A stretch of 64,000 bases of DNA from Aristolochia californica (lineage: Eukaryota; Streptophyta; Magnoliopsida; Piperales; Aristolochiaceae). The notes under the pieces are model-generated. The model had not been told where the DNA came from. It saw only the letters and a program-made list of their open reading frames with translations, and made no database searches. Where the stretch lies: contig JARWKL010000001.1 of assembly GCA_029961685.1 (NCBI GenBank), forward strand, positions 56,508,062-56,572,061. The letters are read 5' to 3'. Shown here one piece after another: positions 1-10,300 of this stretch. The translations under genes and the position numbers were made by a program. Within the stretch, counting starts at the first letter, position 1. Each line of letters starts with the position of its first letter.

Positions 1-1236
1 GTTGCTAAAAGGATGAATTGAATTTCCTTTCCACTAAACTTTCATAACTTGATCAACTTTACTTTAAACCCTACAATTCTAGCTCTGATACCATGTTGAA
101 TTCTAGAGTTTAATATGTGAAGTTGGGTCCAAGGTCCATCCCAAAATGACTAGCTCAAGAAGCTTAAAAGGAAATTATTAGCAGCATAATAGTTCGACTG
201 GCCAAAGAATATTCTAGTGACTCATACACAAAAGATAACAAGAAGCCACTAGAAAGTACACCGCTTGAATGACTTCGTAGCACCATTTAACCATACAATA
301 CAGAGAAAATTATCTTATGCAATTAGCCAACCTAGAAGTGACAAGAAGAGTCAACCATAGTAAGGAATCAACTACTTTAGTAGGAGAATTGAAGTCTTCA
401 AGTGCCAAAATCCAAAAGAGTTTACCACATTAGTAGGAAAGTTGAAGTCTTGAAGTGTCAAACCCCAAAGAAGTTGGACCCTTTAAACAGAGTTTTGAAT
501 GAAAAAAAAAAAAATGAGTCAACCACATTGTGCAGAGAGAAGAGCTTCAAAGGAAAAGGAGTCAGACCAAAGTAAAAGGAATCGACCAAACTATCATATT
601 TTCATGCCCAAATCTAAGAGCTATAGGTCTCTAAATGATGTAAGTGACTTACCATTTGTTCAGTAGAAAAATAGAACTTAATGGATTTTTTCAAATTTGG
701 ACATATTTTTACTTAGTTATATGACATGAAAAAATGTCACTTTCTAGCTCTAGCATCAAGTTTTTTGAACATTTGAGAAACTATCTTATAAGCTGACTCT
801 GGAAACACCTTTATAAGTTGAAGAAAGGTTTCATATCCCAACCTACAACTGCAGGATTTTTGTAATTGTAGCCTTAGTAAAAAATGAAATACGAATTTTC
901 ACGACGTGATATTGTGATAAATCTACTATGGCTCAAAAGATTTACATCTCCCAGGATAGGAATATAAATTCTGAATTTGGAAGCTTGTTCACGTTTCTAA
1001 ACTTGAATATTAAGAACCAGGAGCAAGAAGTCTAGGCCCTGATGCGACTTTCATACATGACTAAGGCTTCCTTAGTTTATAAATGGCCATGTTAGGACAG
1101 AGACTACGATAACACTTACCTAGCAAGTAAACTGAGCAATCGTGGATGCAGAAGTAGCCCAATCTGATCGACTAGGACGATCACATGCTTCCACTTTATT
1201 TCAAGAACATAAACGGACACTCCTATGCATAGCAAA
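1..1236. other. Intergenic, probable degenerate repeat
   Basis: No coding gene is visible. Between about 150 and 780 the text has short recurring phrases (variants of 'gagtcaacca', 'ttgaagtctt', 'tctagctcta') that also occur near 14.5-15.3 kb and, inverted, near 58.9-59.8 kb. This suggests an old dispersed repeat, probably LTR-retrotransposon debris. The last 200 bases would be the 3' flank of the small minus-strand gene that follows. Confidence 0.35.
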
Positions 1237-1560
1237 TTACTTGGGTGGTTTCCGACAGCCTCCTATAGCTTTACAGTAAGCTTCAAAGCTTAAAGTACGA
1301 GGGCCGCCATCAGGGCTAGAGTCATCTGTGCTGCCTTGGGTATCAACTAACATCACTTCTGAATCAGATTTTCCAGCAACGACATGACTCACAGCGATCT
1401 CCATCTTGGGATCATTACGGCGGAAACGGTTCAGTGCAGCTATACCTGGTACAGTCTGTCTCGCATCGCCTGCAACTCTTCCTCCGTATGCATGGGTTTT
1501 GGTGATGAAAAAGGCTGAAGCTAAGGCAATGAGGAGTAGTAATGGAAAGGAGATCTTCAT
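1237..1560 (-). CDS. Small secreted peptide candidate, 107 aa
   Basis: This is an intronless minus-strand frame of 107 residues. It opens with a textbook signal peptide: MKIS, then a hydrophobic core of Leu/Ile/Ala/Phe, with a likely cleavage after THA at residue 24. The predicted mature part is about 83 residues, polar, with no membrane segment, and has two cysteines near the C-terminus (C96 and C102, CKAIGGC) followed by a basic, proline-ending tail. A TATATAA-type box lies on the same strand about 35-40 bases upstream of the ATG (1593-1600), which supports a real short gene. I do not recognise the family. The Cys pair and size would suit an apoplastic signalling or defence peptide precursor, but that is inference. 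The overlapping plus-strand frame (1406-1633) has no such features and is treated as a shadow. Confidence 0.6.
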   Translation of the reverse strand: MKISFPLLLLIALASAFFITKTHAYGGRVAGDARQTVPGIAALNRFRRNDPKMEIAVSHVVAGKSDSEVMLVDTQGSTDDSSPDGGPRTLSFEAYCKAIGGCRKPPK

Positions 1561-1592
1561 TCTCTTTCTGCACTACAGTTTCACAAGGCTAG

Positions 1593-1600
1593 TTATATAT
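1593..1600 (-). promoter_or_regulatory. TATA box of the small secreted-peptide gene
   Basis: On the minus strand the sequence reads ATATATAA, about 35 bases before the ATG at 1560. The position is right for a TATA box if the 5' UTR is very short. Confidence 0.45.
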
Positions 1601-1601
1601 C

Positions 1602-3480
1602 AAAGGAAGCCGACAACAGGAAAGAAAATTTAGCCACTAGTAATGACTAACTAACCAGAAAACTTGCACAACCAAGAAGGCTAAGAGAACAGTGCCAGTT
1701 TCTCTGAATCTAAGTGTGTTTCTTACTGTTATTTATGGACGATTTTTCATGATCTAGCCTACTTAGTGGGATACAAACTCTAGCCTCACCACTAAGTAAT
1801 TAGTGGGGATCCGTCGATGGAAAGCATATTAGTGCCTATATTATTAAATCATTGTAACTTTGATAAGCTCATATATGATGGTACTGTAAATGTTAATTGT
1901 TACCCATCTGGATGTCAAAGATAACCTTAGACTCATATTCCATTAGTCACTGTATTAAGAGATGATACTAAGTGGTCAATGGTCATCCCTCTTTAGTTCT
2001 GATATTTTTTTTCACAGTAAAAGTGTCAAATGGTCAATATGCTTTGATCTTTGTGAGTAGCTTTTCCCTCTTACAATCTTCCATTAGTAGATTTCACATT
2101 GTTGCTGAAGAGGCCCGGGGAAACCCCCAGTTTAAATATGGGAAATTCTACTCAATCTTCAGAGTTTACTGCTTCATGTAGCTGATAATAATACTAATTC
2201 TATTCCTGATCTCTCTGCCTTTCAGTTCACAACATTTTGATTTGTAAAGGAATGTTAAAACGTGGTTAAATTTAAGAATGGCAAGTCAGTGGCAGTTAAT
2301 GGATTTGGATCTTGATTGTGAGTATCGATTCCTCTTAGAAGCTATTGCTAACATTGGCATGCAAATTGTCAATTGAGAATCTATTGCTTGGTTTGTAGCA
2401 ATGGTGCTTATTGCTTCAAGGATTTCATAGACACTTTTTTATATTTTCCTTTGTATAAAAAAAAGGCATGATCTCAAAACCAATGTTCTAATTGATATCG
2501 AAGAAACATAAAGTATTGGTCTTTGTGGAAACTGGAATGTGAAAAGCAACAAAGAAATATGAACATACAAATACAAATACAAGAAGAGATACATTATTCC
2601 AAGTTATACTGAAGCCCTTCACTACAAAGGAAGACCGTGCTCATTTAAAGGTGGCACAAAAGGTAAAGAGAGACAAATCGCCTACGCAAAACCATGTAAG
2701 GGTGATGTCTACCTCAACCACTCAAAAACAGATGTCCCCATGCATGGTTCTAGAGAATTCAATCTCTCACATGTGGGTCCCACTACATCAAACTCTAGGA
2801 TCTTCTACAAATCATGATCAAATCAATCAAGGAGATAAATTATCTCAAATTACTCAATCAAAGAAAGAAGATCCAAAATCAAAGGAAGAAGTAATGAATT
2901 ATTGAACTCTATCTCGAATTGATTTATGTAATTATGTAAAGACACCTAGATTACAACTTGTAAGATGAAGTCCTTGTGATTTATTTCTCCTTTTAAGGTT
3001 TTTGAAAAACCTATATAAACCATATTGTAATCCTTCTATAATTCATTCAATACACATAAAAAATTTGTCCCTCGCCTTGGCTCTCTCTCTTGGGTTTTGG
3101 TTTTGAATATCTTGAAGCTCTCTCATTCCTGCACTCATCCATTTACTCGTTCATGGTGGCTTAAATTTTCTCAGAATGTATTATGGATACACAAGGAATG
3201 GAAATAAGGGTCGATTATGAAAATTTCAAATATAAAAAACTAAGGATAATATTTAATTAATTTCTTATGTAAAATATATTAAAATTATTAAAATTTTATT
3301 ACTTAAACATAACACATTAACATTTAGTAATATGCTTATTTTCTTATATTTTTATTCGTTTAATTGTGTGTTGATATTATTTTTTCAATAGAAAGAACTT
3401 AAAAATAAGATTCAATCAAATACTTTTTAAGCTTATTAAAAATCAAAGTAGTCCAACTCAAAAATTGTAGTGTGATGGTA
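1602..3480. other. Intergenic; possible degenerate LTR near 3.0 kb
   Basis: No gene is recognised. Around 2980-3130 a TATATAAAC box is followed by a CT-rich stretch and 'tcattcaatacac', which resembles the 3' half of a plant LTR, but no matching partner or clear terminus was found. The 84-codon frame at 2651-2905 is low-complexity and resembles no known protein. 3230-3480 is very AT-rich. Confidence 0.3.
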
Positions 3481-3481
3481 T

Positions 3482-3721
3482 CAACATACTAAGATAAGTT
3501 AAATAAATATAATAATAATAATATAAGCAGCCAATCATATTTTATGCATTGGTATGCTTAATATGATTTTGTTACCTAATTACTTTTTCAGTATATCTAG
3601 TAATCGACATACTAAGATAAGTTAAATAAATATAATAACAACATAAGCAATCAATCATATTTTATACATTGGTATGCTTATTATGATTTAGTTACCTAAT
3701 TACCTTTGGGTATATCTAGTA
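3482..3721. repeat. Tandem duplication, about 123-bp unit, two copies
   Basis: Two direct copies start at about 3482 and 3605. Both carry 'acatactaagataagtt', then 'aatcatattttat' and 'ttggtatgctta'. The copies differ at several bases and small indels, so the duplication is not recent. No coding potential. Confidence 0.75.
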
Positions 3722-3803
3722 TGGAAGTATGTGCGTTTAATTATAATATAGTAAAAATTAAAATTAGTTTTCTAAGGACAACAATATAAATAAATATTAA
3801 ATG

Positions 3804-4025
3804 AGAACTTCAAATTGATGTGGGAAAATATCAAAGACTAGTGAAAAAACTTATTTATCTCACTGTGACTAGACCAAATACTTTACATGCAATTAGTGTG
3901 GTTAGTTAGTACAAGCATAAACCGTAGCTTATTCACTGGCAAGCTTTGGAGAGAATTCTCAGATATTTAAAAAGAGCTCCAAGCAAAGGGCTCTTATACA
4001 AATGTCATGCCCATATTTAAATATC
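3804..4025 (+). pseudogene. Ty1/copia RNase H-region relic
   Basis: The plus strand conceptually reads DVGKYQRLVKKLIYLTVTRP, then a stop in place of the usual residues, then HWQALERILRYLKRAPSKG. These are the well-known copia segments before the RNase H catalytic region (GKYQRLVGKLIYL and ILRYLK). The same segment is present in the 53-57 kb element. In-frame stops show it is dead. It is followed by two LTR-like edges at 4143 and 4260, so it is probably the 3' end of a truncated plus-oriented element. Confidence 0.75.
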
Positions 4026-4084
4026 TCAATACCTTGTCAATATCAGACGAGGGTAGAAAACATGCATTTTTGTGAAAAGCAAGG

Positions 4085-4310
4085 TACTAAGAAGATAATA
4101 CGCCCAACTACTTTTAATATAGAAAGGTAGAAAATGGATTGCTAAGTTGTAGAGCCTAATCAACGTCATACGTTGAGTAATGACAAGGTAATATAACAAG
4201 GTATCGAGAAGATATTGTGCCCAACTATTTCTTCTTAAATAGAAGGGTAGAAAAGGGATTGTTAAGTTGTGGAGCTTAATCAACGCCCTACGCTGAGTCG
4301 GTACACGGAT
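4085..4310 (+). repeat. Duplicated LTR edge, about 117-bp unit, two copies
   Basis: Two direct copies contain 'gcccaacta' (4102 and 4219), a purine run 'gtagaaaa.ggatt', and then an LTR start-like sequence of the type tgttaagttgtggagc followed by taatcaacg and ctgagt. The purine run resembles a polypurine tract directly before an LTR 5' end (TGTTAAG at 4260). The same LTR edge occurs at 46341 and, inverted, at 31225. Copy 1 has 'gctaag' instead of 'gttaag'. Confidence 0.6.
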
Positions 4311-5149
4311 TTGTACATCTTTTGAGCCAATTTTCTTTTATGTACCTTCTTATGCCCATCAAAGTTGTCCATGGACATCATTGAGTTCTATGGACTGTAT
4401 AGATGTGATCGTCTTCTTAACGTATGAGGTGATTCTCAAATTTCTTGGAGAGAGTTCCTCTACCTCCAAATTTAAGTAAAAAACTTTTACCAACAAAGAG
4501 TAAACAACCTACTCACTCTCCAATAATCCAATGTAAGGAAAGAATAACTCCACAAAATCATGAATCTCCCTTCTACAAAAATCCAAGTACACTTTACTTG
4601 CTTCCACAATGCTCTAAGAAATGAAGTATTGAAAGTATTGAAAGTACTTATTCCATTGTTGTTGAATCCAAAAATATTCCCTCCAGTTGGGCTTTTCATC
4701 ACATGTGTCTTGTTCCTTCAAAGGAGTACGCTTTTTTCCCATGAACTTGGTCCTAACCATCTTGAAAGTCGGATTTTTGGAGTTGAAGAGCATTGAGTAA
4801 AGAAATATGTGCCGTTTTTGGATTTTGAGTTGGAAAACCTCTAAAATCGGATGAAATCGAAAAGGAAAGGCTCTAAGAAGTCAAAAGATTTAGGGTTTGG
4901 AGTTTGAGAGAGTTGAGAATAAAAAAATGAAGTGAATCATCATTTCAAAATTTTCAACTTTTCATTTGGTACTATGAATGATTGATCTTTCTCTATAAAT
5001 TGATCGATCAATCACTTAAGTTAATCAATCAACTAGTATGCACTGATTGATCAATGCCCTTTGCAAAGTGATTGAAATGTAATTGTTTGGTTTTCATTTC
5101 ACTTTTATGGCACTGATTTTGTGGGATGAGTCTTTTAAACTCAATTTGA
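4311..5149. other. Non-coding, repeat-like; holds ATTGATCGATCA-type motifs
   Basis: No gene is recognised. 4980-5070 contains several interleaved copies of variants of attgatcgatcaatca, also seen at about 27.6, 35.4-35.8, 44.1 and 47.0-47.2 kb. The segment lies directly 3' of the minus-strand copia relic, so it may be its LTR or 3' untranslated part. Confidence 0.35.
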
Positions 5150-6530
5150 TCAACCTAAGTGGATGAAGGTGGGGTGTTCATGCCTAGTTCTCCTCAAAGC
5201 TTTGAGAACCGATCAAATCCTAATGGCTTTGTGAAAATGTCCACCTAGTTGATTTTCAGTGGGAACAAATTCAATTATGATTATTTTGGTTTGTACCAAT
5301 TCTCTGATGAAGTGATGTCTTATTTCTCTATGTTTTCATCAAGAGTGGTGAACCAAGTTCTTACTTAGACTTATAATATTCATATTATCGCAATGGACTG
5401 GAATTTCACTTTGAAGTCATAATCATCTACTTATTGTTTTATCCAAAGAAGTTGAGCACAAAAACTTTTACAAGTTATGTATTCAACCTTGGTGGTTGAT
5501 AAGATAATTGAATGTAGTTTCTCAGAAAATCAAGAGAAGCATATTACCAAGTAGTAGGCAACTACCACTCGTACTCTTTCTATCAATTTTGCATCTGAAA
5601 ACTGAGTAACCTACTAGATCAATGACTAATGAGTTTGAGTAACAAAAACCTAATTTTGATTTTCCAAGTAAAAAAAAAAAATTTTCACAACCACTCAGTG
5701 AGATTCTCTAGGGTCGGATTAAAATATAGCACATAGGTAATACCAAAAATATTTATGTCCGGTCTACAACTGATAGGTAGAGTAAGGATATTATCATGCT
5801 TCTATAAAGTTTTTTTATCTAAGGCACTACCTAAGTTGTCTGAGTCAAGTTTCCAGGACGAACTCATGGGTGTGCTAATTGACTTAAGATTTTTAATATA
5901 TTGAATCTCTTAATCAATCCTTTAGTGTATTTGGACTAATATATGAAAGTTCCATTTTTGGTTTTGCATTACTTGAAATCCAAGGAAGAATGTGAATTCA
6001 CCCATTAAACTCATTTCAAACTCATTTTTCATTACTCTAACAAATTCTTAACATTGAGAGGGGTTTGTAAAACATGTATGATACCATCCACATAAATTTG
6101 AACAATAATCAAATTTTAATCATGGTTCTTAGTAAATAGTCTTATCCACACTACCTCTCTTATAATCGTTTTTCTCTAAGAATTCACTTAATCTTTCATA
6201 CCACGCTCTAGGAACTTGTTTTAACCCATATAATGTTTTATGTAATTTGTATACATAGTCAAGCTTACTCATGTCTTTGAATCCTTCGGGTTGTTCAACT
6301 CCTACCTCTTCTTGAATATGCCTATTTAAGAATGAGTTCTTGACATCCATTTGGTACAATTTAAGTATTATATGACAAGCATAGGCTAATAAGATTCTAA
6401 TTGCCTCTAGTCTTGCCACAGGTGCGTAGGTCTCTTTGAGATCAATTTCTTCTTGGTTATATCCCTTGGCAACTTACCTAGTTTTGTTTTTCACTGCCTA
6501 ATTTTTCTCATTGGCTTTGTTCTTAAAAGA
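5150..6530 (-). pseudogene. Ty1/copia pol relic (RT to RNase H end), broken
   Basis: The best-preserved part is 6129-6530, read on the minus strand. It holds the reverse-transcriptase entry (VAKGYNQEEIDLKETYAPVA), MDVKNSFLNRHIQEEV, QPEGF and YGLKQVPRAWYERL, which are hallmark copia RT blocks. Further down, fragments in shifting frames match later pol (HFFLGFQV-like), and near 5160-5250 a frame reads LVDIFTKPLGFDRF, the usual end of copia RNase H. Many stops and frame changes show it is inactive. The YVDD active-site block is not recognisable. The LTRs were not identified. Confidence 0.8.
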
Positions 6531-6865
6531 CCCATTTAGTTCTTATAATTTGTTGATTTTGGGTTTTAAGTACTAGAATCCAAACTTTGTTTCTTTCTAC
6601 TCTTTTTCATTCCTTTTCAATGTAATTGACTAGGTTGTATTTTGGCCATGTTATCTTATTGATTTTTACTTTTTTTACTATTTTTTTATTTTTCTTATTT
6701 GAATAGCATCTGAATCTGGATGTTATTCTAGACAAATCGGATTCGGAAATCTGTCTTGGAATAGTTCCTGGGATTTTCAGATCTCAGATACCTGAAGGGA
6801 TTGAAGCCAGAAATACAAATATTTCCAGACAAAATACAATCCATTTAGAATTAGAGCCCTACTTA

Positions 6866-7011
6866 AAATCCAGCGTCTTTTCTCTCTACTTAATCCAGCC
6901 TCCCTTCCCTCTTGAAATCACAAGAAAAACATATTTTTAAATCCAGCGTCTTTTCTCTCTACTTAATCCAGCCTCCCTTCCCTCTTGAAATCACAAGAAA
7001 TACATATTTTT
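6866..7011. repeat. Tandem duplication, 73-bp unit, two copies
   Basis: Two nearly identical direct copies ('atccagcgtcttttctctct' starting at 6868 and 6941) end in 'cacaagaaa.acatattttta'. Only about one mismatch is visible, so it is a fairly recent duplication. It lies just downstream of the GDT1-like gene's 3' end. Confidence 0.9.
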
Positions 7012-7312
7012 AAGCGTTTCTGGATCTTCCAGAGAACGTTTCATTCTACGGAATCATGTTTCCCACCCCAAAAACCCATCTCCAATGGCTTTGTCAACAC
7101 CATCGCGAATGATCTCCCCTGTATCTCGGCAAAACAGAAAAACAAAAAAACACCCATTTTTTTAAGTAATTCAAGCAGAAAGACAAACTGGTGCATCACA
7201 TACAAAATTGAATATAACTGGCCTTGTATTGAATTACTCTAAATAATATTGAAATACAACTGATGGACCAGCAGAAAAGCTCAGAAAGAATTACCACGTA
7301 TACATTGTACAA

Positions 7313-10300
7313 TTACAGGGGAGGATAGAAGTATGATGACAAGGAGAAGGCGAGGAAGAGGAACCCTCCAATGGTTGCAACCGTACGTTGTGAAATTTTG
7401 GAAGCCAGCATGCTCCCTCCTACCACTGCAATTGACGTACAAATTGTGTGTCCTATTGTTGCTCCCACAGCAACACCGATTGCATTCTTGTGGGTTGCCA
7501 GCTGCAAGTTCATAATATAAACGTAACCAGAGTGAGAGCAAGTCACAGAAGGAAGAACTCAATTGGAACACAGACGAAGAAGATGACTTGGAACATAATC
7601 ACAACAATATGATCATCAGAATAATCTTTTTCTTTTTTCTGAATGATTGCCAAACAAGTTAAAAGATTGTTGCTCTTTTAGCAGAAGCACAAACAACATT
7701 ATTTGGGAGACCTCAGAGCCATCAGGTAACTTTGTCCACCGTTTTCCTTTTTTTCATAGGGCGTATGTGTGTGTTAAAGCTGAATGTGTTACTGACAAAT
7801 AGGAAGCAGCATACAGGACGAAAACCACCATTTGATTAGTCCAAGCAACTATGGTGAAAAATAAATTCTAAAAAAAGCCCCAAGAGTGTAAAATTAAAAA
7901 AATTGCCTTTCTTGTTTTTGCTATAATGATCCTTTTTTGTCTGGGTAATTATAATCCATGCAGAGCCATTAGCCACGATCATGGTTGTGACCAAGCTGTG
8001 GATTATCATTAAAGATTAATTGGCTCTCCTACACAAAAAACCAAGACACTAGTACAAGTAATTCCTATTGATTTGGTAAAATAGCTCTTTCATTCAATAA
8101 GGTACACTACAAAAGAGCAACCTTATCACCTAGGTCACAATCGAAACATGAGACTTATTTAGTTAAATCATATGTCTAAAGTAACACAAAATCTGGAAAA
8201 TATGCCCTAAGATCTGGATAAATCATAAAGAATAAAGGAGGAAATCGCTAAAACTTTATTGAGTAGTCAACAACTGCAGCTCTCATTTGCACGATCCATG
8301 ATCTGATGCTCAAGACCCATATCGAGTATCCTCACATACTCCCTCTTCAGAAAGGTAAATATGCAAATACGAAAAAATCAAAGCCAAATACAATAATGAG
8401 AATGTGAAAGAAAGTTATAGATCAGCTTACCGCAATAGTTGCTATCTGGCTACGATCCCCCCATTCAGCTAAAAAGGTTAAAACAAAAGACTGTTGCACA
8501 AAGAATAAATATATTATGCCATTTAAATAGATATTTTCCCAAGAAATAATTTGAATAAAATGGATACCTCTAAAAATATTGGTGTACAAAATCTTGAAAA
8601 GAAACGACGGAAGAATGTTTTCCCCTGACCGCTCTCAAGCTTTTCCTCTACCTACATAAATTTAGTTCAATGCAGCATCTAGATAACCAAAACAAGGTAT
8701 CATCACAGCCAGATAAGAACTAATGCAGCATCTAGATAACCAAATCAAGGTATCATCACAGCCAGATAAGAACTATTCTGTTCCACACTTTATCTTTTGA
8801 TCAATACCATATCCAAATTTTAAATGATAATGAAACTTAGGTTGAATCATGTCTGCCAAGTGTTTGTATACCAGTCATTCTACAAACAAACCCAAAGTAT
8901 GAAAATGCAGATGAGTATCAACCTGATTTTTTTAAATAATTAAATCAGTAAATAGATTACAAGTAAGCCTTGGAGCTTAAACCCATGATCTACTAGATAA
9001 TTCTCAGCATATCAGTAGTTAAGGAAATTTTTCATATTGATGAACACAGCTTGACCAGAAGGTTCAGACAGACTGATAAGACCAATACATAGCAGACTTT
9101 CGAGTGTTATAAAGCACACCATGAGTATACCAAGCCACTCATTCATTGGGAGGGAAGAATAAAAAAGTCTATAAATAATACAGATAATATTGAAACACAA
9201 AAAGGCCAACATACCAAATAAAATCAGAAAACAAAACAAAAGAAATTTTGCATAGACCTATAAAATCTGTAAAACTGACAGATTCCAACAAAATACAACT
9301 GCAACATAAAATAAATAAATGTCACAATTATTTTCAACTACATGGTCTTTCAACTGACAGATTCCAACAAAATACAACTGCAACATAAAATAAATAAATG
9401 TCACAATTATTTCCAGCATAGTCAGCAAGGGTAACAATTCTGGACTTAAGTCCAGCAAAGGTTGGTTACACCCAACTGTTTTACACGTCTATTTTCAGAG
9501 TATCACAATATAGTCATTCACTCCAAATGCCACCATTACTATTTTATCATTAAATATCTATAATTTTCTTAATAATAGCCGTCTACTATTAAAAAACAGG
9601 AAAAGAAACTAGTATTTCATAGGAGAAAATGAAAGTCTTTTCTTTTGGACTTTAATTTCATGCAAAGTACTCCTTCAAACGCAATGTGAATAGAATCATG
9701 CAAGATCTCATTATAGAACACCACCCCAACCCCCCCCCCCCCCAAAAAAAAAAAAAGTATAAAATAAAAGAAAAACCTCAAAAATGTGGCAATTGAGTCA
9801 AATACTCAATTCACAAAATTAAGATGAAATTTTAGTCATAGAAAGCAAATGTTATCGTTGACTAACATATAAGTTGTACAGTCCAAGGCACGACAAAAGT
9901 AGTATCCGCAGTCACTGAAGCCTTCCTTCAAGAATTAGATCACACTCTGTGCAAAAACATGGAAGAAAATATCCACCCTCCTCAGAAGAAGACTTCAAAC
10001 TAATGAGTCAAGAAGATGCTTTTATATTGACCGTCAAGCAGCCCTAAAGCATAATAGCAGCTTCATGCATTAAGAAAATAAATACACACCTCCTCCATTT
10101 CCTTTTTCTGCGATGCCTTAGATTCTGTTGATCTCCAAGCAATATAAAGCAGCCGGAGCCCAAAGAAAGCATAAAGAACTGCATAAAAAGAAACAAATAT
10201 GAAGAGAAAAAGAGGGTAGGCTCACAAACAAGCTAACAGCCTACAAGACTTTAAAGATGTTTTTCCATTGGTCAATGGTATACAAATATTCTAGAGTCGC

